A DNA stretch of 17,487 bases from JBNKEI01 sp050288705 (GTDB lineage: Bacteria > Myxococcota > Myxococcia > Myxococcales > UBA5297). Below are positions 13,313 to 17,487 of the stretch, one piece after another (the stretch's first letter is position 1; each line of letters starts with the position of its first letter). Under the pieces are notes generated by a model, which was given only the letters and a program-made list of their open reading frames with translations, was not told the origin of the DNA and searched no databases. The stretch spans positions 1 to 17,487 of the forward strand of contig JBNKEI010000023.1 of NCBI GenBank assembly GCA_050288705.1, in the 5' to 3' direction. A program made the position numbers and the translations under genes.

Positions 13313-14647
13313 ATGTCACCTGATAAGCAGGAAGTATGGAATGAGAAATTTATAAGCCGGATCATCGACTCCATGGCGGACGGCGTCTTCACCATGGACA
13401 ACAACGGCCTGATCGCTTCATGGAACAAGTCCATGGAAAAAATCAGTGGCTATAGTGCCTTGGAAGCTGTGGGGCAGACCTGCGCTCTGCTCAGTTGCAG
13501 TCGCTGCTTCGGTAAGAATTGCCCTACGGACATCGGCAGATGTAAGATCCTTGAAAAAGGTTCCTCGGGAGCCAAGGAGTGCCAGCTTCAGCACAAGGAC
13601 GGCCACGACGTGCCGATCATCAAACACGCAAGTGTGGTCAAAGATGACAACGGTAATGTGCTTGGTGTTGTTGAGACCGTTACAGACATCACTGAATTAA
13701 ACCGCGCCCGCGAATTATTGGATGCAATTGTGGAATTTGCGCAACAGCGTACCCCTTTTGGCTCGATGGCTTATTTTTTTTTCGATGAAATCCAATCTGT
13801 TCCCCATTGGGAAAAATGGATACACAAAGCTCTGACTGGTGTGCAAACCTGCGTCTATATATTAACCGGATCTAATGCCTCCATGCTTTCAGGCGAATTG
13901 GCTACCGCACTCACTGGGCGTCACCGAGTTTACGAGTTGTTTCCTTTTAATTGGTCCGAGTTTGAAAAGGCCTGCGAAAAATGTACACTGGAAAAATATC
14001 TTCAGCTCGGCGGATTTCCCGTAGCAGTAACCGATACAGATCCCATGGGTTATTTAAAAGAATTATTTCGGGACATTGTTTTGCGCGATATTGCACCCAG
14101 AGTTAAAACTAGGTCGCCCAAAGGTTTGCTACAAGTAATTAGCGCGGTTTACCAAAGTGTAGGGGCAGAATTGAGCCTGCGGCGTATTGCTAATTCTGCG
14201 GGGGTATCAACGGACACGGTGAGCCAGTATTTGGAGGCGTGCGAGCAGGCTTATTTGATTTTTTCTTGTCCCTTTTTCTCATATTCGCAGCGACAAAGCA
14301 GTCATCGACAGCAAAAATATTATGCAATCGATACTGGCTTGCGATTTGCAGTTAGTGGAACAACTGGCCGGGATTTGGGGAAAAGTTTGGAGAACTTGGT
14401 GTTTTTGACCCTAAGACGCCGAGGATTATCTCCAGCTTACTGGCGCAATCGAGGTGAAGTAGACTTTGTAGCTACTGTTAACAATAAATTGTTTCCTATG
14501 CAAGTTACTTGGGAGGGCGCAGTGGAAAGGCATTACCAAGCCCTCGATGAATTCTATACTCAATACCCATTTGCGGAGGAAGCGGTATTAATTGATGCCT
14601 CAAATGCAGTGGCATTCGTTCAGAATTGCAATCAGTTTTTAGGATAA
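13313..14647 (+). CDS. PAS sensor fused to truncated AAA/DUF4143 ATPase
   Basis: A 444-aa chimera. Residues 10-130 form a PAS domain (RIIDSMADGVFTMDNNGLI, ending VVETVTDITELNRARE) with a cysteine cluster at C57, C62, C65, C70 and C77, as in the input domains of some sigma-54-dependent regulators. From about residue 135 the sequence is an AAA_14/DUF4143 ATPase: Walker B FFFDEIQ, ILTGSNASML, then KYLQLGGFPVAV and the nuclease-like C-terminus with RGEVDFV. The first roughly 75 residues of that ATPase, including Walker A, are missing, so ATP hydrolysis is unlikely. The sigma-54 output domain of the PAS partner is also missing. The junction is near 13715. GCAGAGG precedes the start. Confidence 0.75.
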   Translation: MSPDKQEVWNEKFISRIIDSMADGVFTMDNNGLIASWNKSMEKISGYSALEAVGQTCALLSCSRCFGKNCPTDIGRCKILEKGSSGAKECQLQHKDGHDVPIIKHASVVKDDNGNVLGVVETVTDITELNRARELLDAIVEFAQQRTPFGSMAYFFFDEIQSVPHWEKWIHKALTGVQTCVYILTGSNASMLSGELATALTGRHRVYELFPFNWSEFEKACEKCTLEKYLQLGGFPVAVTDTDPMGYLKELFRDIVLRDIAPRVKTRSPKGLLQVISAVYQSVGAELSLRRIANSAGVSTDTVSQYLEACEQAYLIFSCPFFSYSQRQSSHRQQKYYAIDTGLRFAVSGTTGRDLGKSLENLVFLTLRRRGLSPAYWRNRGEVDFVATVNNKLFPMQVTWEGAVERHYQALDEFYTQYPFAEEAVLIDASNAVAFVQNCNQFLG

Positions 14648-14649
14648 GA

Positions 14650-14821
14650 GTAACTATTCAGCACCTTTCTTTCTTGATAACGAAGGATTGCAAGAAATTC
14701 GTTCAGGCCGAGCTTGTCGAGGCCCAATGCTTCCTCGACTTCATGCCTGCGGCATTACGCTCGGAAAGACCGTGGTTTTAAATTTTGGCTACTCGCGAAG
14801 TGGCTAGTGCTGAATAGTTAC
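14650..14821. repeat. 172-bp element with 15-bp terminal inverted repeats
   Basis: Perfect arms, GTAACTATTCAGCAC at 14650-14664 and its complement at 14807-14821, flank a stretch containing TTCAGGCCGAGCTTGTCGAG, a type of dispersed proteobacterial repeat. The left arm starts two bases after the stop of the ATPase gene. A diverged single arm lies at 81-95. No reading frame worth calling is inside. It resembles a MITE-like or composite intergenic repeat; no target-site duplication is apparent. Confidence 0.55.
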
Positions 14822-14846
14822 GGAATAGAAAGTCATTGACGGTCAT

Positions 14847-15109
14847 TTAATCAAACCGACAAATGTCTCCAATATTTCCTTCCAACTTTTTAGTACTTGC
14901 ATCCAGGTAGAGGCCCGAAAACTGCGCGCTGGTTGCTATGCCACTTTCGTTCTTGGGCATGCACCATACTTGGATATCGGAGGGGGCTTCGCCAGTAGCT
15001 CGACACTTTCAGACAAAAGCGTTTTAAGTTTAGCTGCAACAATATATTGAATGTAAGGATGCACTAAGCTGGAGGTGTGCCCAGGCATCAGGGTTCTTTT
15101 TCGTGGAAA
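14847..15109 (-). pseudogene. Decayed C-terminal domain beyond the repeat protein
   Basis: The repeat protein stops at a TGA (15110-15112), but its own frame stays open for a further 57 codons (LMPGHTSSLVHPYIQYIV and on). In the -1-shifted frame a natural-looking C-terminus follows (SDIQVWCMPKNESGI, then FSGLYLDASTKKLEGNIGD), ending at a TAA at 14847. One extra base in the five-G run at 14982-14986 would join the two frames exactly. So a nonsense codon plus a homopolymer frameshift separate what looks like an ancestral terminal domain. I do not recognise the domain. Confidence 0.5.
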
Positions 15110-17487
15110 TCAGATTGCGCGAGCAGTTTCCGAATCGTGCGTCTCATGTTCATCGGAGAACAAGCGGTTTTCCATCAAATCATATAGGTTGTTAGCAGGC
15201 AGATGTTCTCGGGCAAGATTAGAGGGTTGAGCAGCTGAGTTTGGGCCATAGACCTCCGCCTCGTATTCAGCAAAGATTGCGCGAGCAGTTTCCGAATCGT
15301 GCGTCTCATGTTCATCGGAGAACAAGCGGTTTTCCATCAAATCATATGGGTTGTTAGCAGGCAGATGTTCTCGGGCAAGATTGGATGCCGGATCAATATT
15401 TCCGGTTGCGTTAAACTGCTTTCTTAATCTTATTAGCGATGAACAGCTGACACCAAATTGTCGTGCAATGTCCGCGCTGGCTCTATTTGGATCGTTAGTA
15501 AATATACGCAGTATTTCTTGACGCTGCTCGGAGGTAAGGCGTGTTGTCACAGATCCCGGATCGATATTTCCGGTTGCGTTAAACTGCTTTCTTAATTTTC
15601 CTAGCGATGGACAGCTGACACCAAATTGTCGTGCAATGTCCGCGCCGGCTCTATTTGGCTCGTTAGTAAAAATATGCAGTATTTCCTGACGCTTCTCAGA
15701 GGTAAGGCGTTTTTTCACATCTCCCGGATCGATATTTCCGGTTGCGTTAAACTGCTTTCTTAATTTTACTAGCGATGAATTGCTGATACCAAATTGTCGT
15801 GCAATGTCCGCGCCGACTCTATTTGGCTCGTTAGTAAATATATGCAGTATTTCTTGACGCTGCTCGGAGGTAAGGCGTTTTGCCTTATCTCCCGGATCAA
15901 TATTTCCGGTTTCGTCAAACTGCTTTCTTAATTTTCCTATAGATGAATCGTTGATACCAAATTGTCGTGCAATGTCCGCGTTGGTTCTATTTGGCTCGTT
16001 AATAAAGATGCGCAGTATTTCTTGACGCTGCTCGGGGGTAAGGTGTTTTGCCCTATCTCCCGGATCAATATTTCCGGTTTCGTCAAACTGCCTTCTTAAT
16101 CTTGCTACCCATGAATCGCCGATACCAAATTGTCGTGCAATGTCCGCGTCGTTTCTATTTGGATCGTTAGTAAAGATGCGCAGTATTTCTTGACGCTGCT
16201 CGGAGGTAAGGCGTTTTGACTTATCTCTCGGATCAATATTTCCGGTTTCGTCAAACTGCTTTCTTAATTTTCCTAACCATGATTGGCCGATACCAAATTG
16301 TCGTGCAATGTCCGCGTTGTTTCTATTTGGCTCGTTAGTAAAGATGCGCAGTATTTCTTGACGCCGCTCGGAGCTAAGACGAAAATTGGGTTGCCCTCTA
16401 TGGACATCCTCACCAATCGGCGCCAAACCACTACGGGCACACTTCTTCTTGGGGGCATCTTCCAGAGTTACCCAAGTATCAGTTGGTCGCTTTAAGCTTT
16501 CGCCGCCAAATGCCATGATTGCTTGACTAGATGCGGCTTCGCTAGTCCTCTCGGGCGATATTGTTAAAATATGCTCGGTTGTCGCGGCTCCCAATTGCTC
16601 AGTCTGCCGGCTACTCGGACTCGCTGGTGGTGATTGAAAAGTACCGGTCGACTGTGAAGATTCCCCAAGTTGCCGCCGACTACTATATCCGCTAGATTCT
16701 AAATTATAAGAATTTAAACCAAATCTTGCTGGTAACATAAGTGTACTCGTTTTCTCGATATAGGGTTGAGCAGCTGAGTTTGGGCCATAGATCTCCGTCT
16801 CGTATTCAGCGTAGATTGCCATGGCGCGATCAGCTTCCGAATCGTGCATCTCATGTTCATCGGAGAACAAGCGGTTTTCCATCAAATCATATGGGTTGTT
16901 AGCAGGCAGATATTCTCGAGCAATATTAGAGGGTTGAGCAGCTGAGTTTGGGCCATAGATCTCCGTCTCGTATTCAGCAAAGATTGCCATGGCGAGATCA
17001 GTTTCCGAATCGTGCATCTCATGTTCATCGGAGAACAAGCGGTTTTCCATCAAATCATATGGGTTGTTAGCAGGCAGATGTTCTCGGGCAAGATTGGATG
17101 CCGGATCAATATTTCCGGTTTTGTGAAACTGTTTTTTTAATCTTCCTACCCATGAACCGCTGATACCAAATTGTCGTGCAATGTCCACGTTGGTTCTATT
17201 TCGCTCTTCAGTAAATATACGCAGCATTTCTTGACGCTGCTCGGAGGTAAGGCGTTCTGCATTATCTCCCGGATCAATATTTCCGGTTTCTTTAAACTGC
17301 TTTCTTAATTTTAATAACCATGAATCGCTGATACCAAATTGTCGTGCAATGTTCGCGTAGTTTCTATTTGGCTCTTTAGTAAATATATGCAGCATTTCTT
17401 GACGCTGCTCGGAGGTAAGGCGTTTTGCATTATCTCTCGGATCAATATTTCCGGTTTCTTTAAACTGCTTTCTTAATTTTCCTAACC
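15110..17487 (-). CDS. Tandem helix-turn-helix repeat protein, 5' end outside window
   Basis: At least 791 codons are visible; the frame is open to the window edge, so the start lies beyond it. Order from the N-terminus: part of a helix-turn-helix unit and two full ones; two YDLME units; a 128-residue Ser/Pro-rich linker; six helix-turn-helix units; one and a half YDLME units; stop. Each helix-turn-helix unit is 56 residues: LTSEQRQEILRIFTNEPNR, then DIARQFG, then a recognition helix ending KLRKQF, then TGNIDP. It resembles the paired-like N-terminal domain of IS630-type transposases, here without any transposase core. The linker holds KR-(12)-KKK, a bipartite nuclear-localisation-like motif. 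Inference: a modular DNA-binding protein, perhaps delivered to a host. Confidence 0.7.
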   Translation of the reverse strand, partial: LGKLRKQFKETGNIDPRDNAKRLTSEQRQEMLHIFTKEPNRNYANIARQFGISDSWLLKLRKQFKETGNIDPGDNAERLTSEQRQEMLRIFTEERNRTNVDIARQFGISGSWVGRLKKQFHKTGNIDPASNLAREHLPANNPYDLMENRLFSDEHEMHDSETDLAMAIFAEYETEIYGPNSAAQPSNIAREYLPANNPYDLMENRLFSDEHEMHDSEADRAMAIYAEYETEIYGPNSAAQPYIEKTSTLMLPARFGLNSYNLESSGYSSRRQLGESSQSTGTFQSPPASPSSRQTEQLGAATTEHILTISPERTSEAASSQAIMAFGGESLKRPTDTWVTLEDAPKKKCARSGLAPIGEDVHRGQPNFRLSSERRQEILRIFTNEPNRNNADIARQFGIGQSWLGKLRKQFDETGNIDPRDKSKRLTSEQRQEILRIFTNDPNRNDADIARQFGIGDSWVARLRRQFDETGNIDPGDRAKHLTPEQRQEILRIFINEPNRTNADIARQFGINDSSIGKLRKQFDETGNIDPGDKAKRLTSEQRQEILHIFTNEPNRVGADIARQFGISNSSLVKLRKQFNATGNIDPGDVKKRLTSEKRQEILHIFTNEPNRAGADIARQFGVSCPSLGKLRKQFNATGNIDPGSVTTRLTSEQRQEILRIFTNDPNRASADIARQFGVSCSSLIRLRKQFNATGNIDPASNLAREHLPANNPYDLMENRLFSDEHETHDSETARAIFAEYEAEVYGPNSAAQPSNLAREHLPANNLYDLMENRLFSDEHETHDSETARAI
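15113..15385 (-). repeat. YDLME repeat pair (C-terminal), second unit cut short
   Basis: A 54-residue unit (SNLAREHLPANNPYDLMENR, then LFSDEHETHDSETARAI, then FAEYEAEVYGPNSAAQP) is followed by a near-identical copy that breaks off after SETARAI at a TGA. The unit is acidic and probably helical. I do not recognise it. It appears only directly after helix-turn-helix arrays. Confidence 0.8.
15389..16378 (-). repeat. Six-unit 168-bp helix-turn-helix repeat array
   Basis: Units on the minus strand begin at 16378, 16210, 16042, 15874, 15706 and 15538, exactly 168 bp apart. Stretches coding for DIARQFG and for RKQF are nearly invariant even at third positions. The six recognition-helix segments read IGQSWLGK, IGDSWVAR, INDSSIGK, ISNSSLVK, VSCPSLGK and VSCSSLIR. 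A second variable spot is the two residues after NR, before ADIA. Confidence 0.85.
16763..17098 (-). repeat. YDLME repeat pair (N-terminal)
   Basis: Two full 56-residue copies of the same acidic unit, with DLAMAI or DRAMAI in place of ARAI. Their presence after the first array, as after the second, shows that a composite module (helix-turn-helix array plus YDLME pair) was duplicated as a block within the gene. Confidence 0.8.
17099..17487 (-). repeat. Second helix-turn-helix repeat array, partial
   Basis: Two complete 168-bp-type units and the end of a third, continuing beyond the window. Recognition segments are ISDSWLLK and ISGSWVGR. These units are more divergent than the six-unit array (KETGN or HKTGN instead of DETGN or NATGN; EMLHIF and EERNR variants), which suggests an older or separately evolving array. 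Confidence 0.8.

Noticed and set aside
15389..16378. CRISPR-like array, because of the regular 168-bp period
   Set aside because: The units are 168 bp, coding, in one long open frame and contiguous without spacers; they are protein repeats.
15110..17487. IS630-type transposase
   Set aside because: Only the N-terminal helix-turn-helix type is present, many times over; there is no DDE catalytic core or terminal inverted repeat.

Overview
The window is accessory DNA at about 45-48% G+C. I would guess a gammaproteobacterium because of the dispersed hairpin repeat at the left edge, the HigBA and AbiEii remains and the AAA/DUF4143 ATPase, but no ribosomal or other phylogenetic marker is present, so the guess is weak. 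Many genes are truncated, fused or decayed, which suggests a rearranged, repeat-rich locus.

Left (1-1704): dispersed repeats, a possible small ORF, an autoregulated higBA toxin-antitoxin pair and the 3' fragment of an AbiEii-type nucleotidyltransferase. Centre (1859-9972): one co-oriented, tightly packed conflict-type operon. In order it encodes a trypsin-co-occurring (Trypco2) protein, a trypsin-like serine peptidase with a large unassigned C-terminal region, a MoxR AAA+ ATPase, a 917-aa vWA-like protein ending in a formylglycine-generating-enzyme/C-type-lectin (FGE) domain, a shortened HRDC-reverse transcriptase fusion, a second FGE protein, and a C39-like cysteine peptidase.

The two FGE domains end in paired variable regions. 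They differ at 11 bases, all at codon positions 1 or 2 and all in codons that change the amino acid, inside otherwise near-identical DNA. This is the signature of a diversity-generating retroelement (DGR). No template repeat is visible, and the reverse transcriptase lacks both its fingers and its YxDD palm. The locus therefore looks like a DGR-diversified antigen-sensor system whose mutator was deleted, or which is now served in trans.

Right-centre (10007-14647): a glycosyltransferase-methyltransferase fusion protein with a degenerate glycosyltransferase part, two near-identical 18-20 bp dyads, a possible PilB/GspE zinc-motif scrap, and a roughly 2.1-kb block of different character. That block holds an ACR3/BASS-type transporter, a DUF302 protein and a divergent PAS sensor. 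The PAS sensor is fused in frame to an AAA/DUF4143 ATPase that has lost Walker A.

Right end (14650-17487, minus strand): an inverted-repeat element, a decayed C-terminal domain, and a large protein running off the window. It is built from at least eight full 56-residue helix-turn-helix repeats plus 54-56-residue YDLME repeats. A serine/proline-rich linker between the arrays carries a bipartite nuclear-localisation-like motif. Repeat-to-repeat variation is concentrated in the predicted recognition helix. This is the most novel-looking object here: a possible modular DNA-binding array protein.
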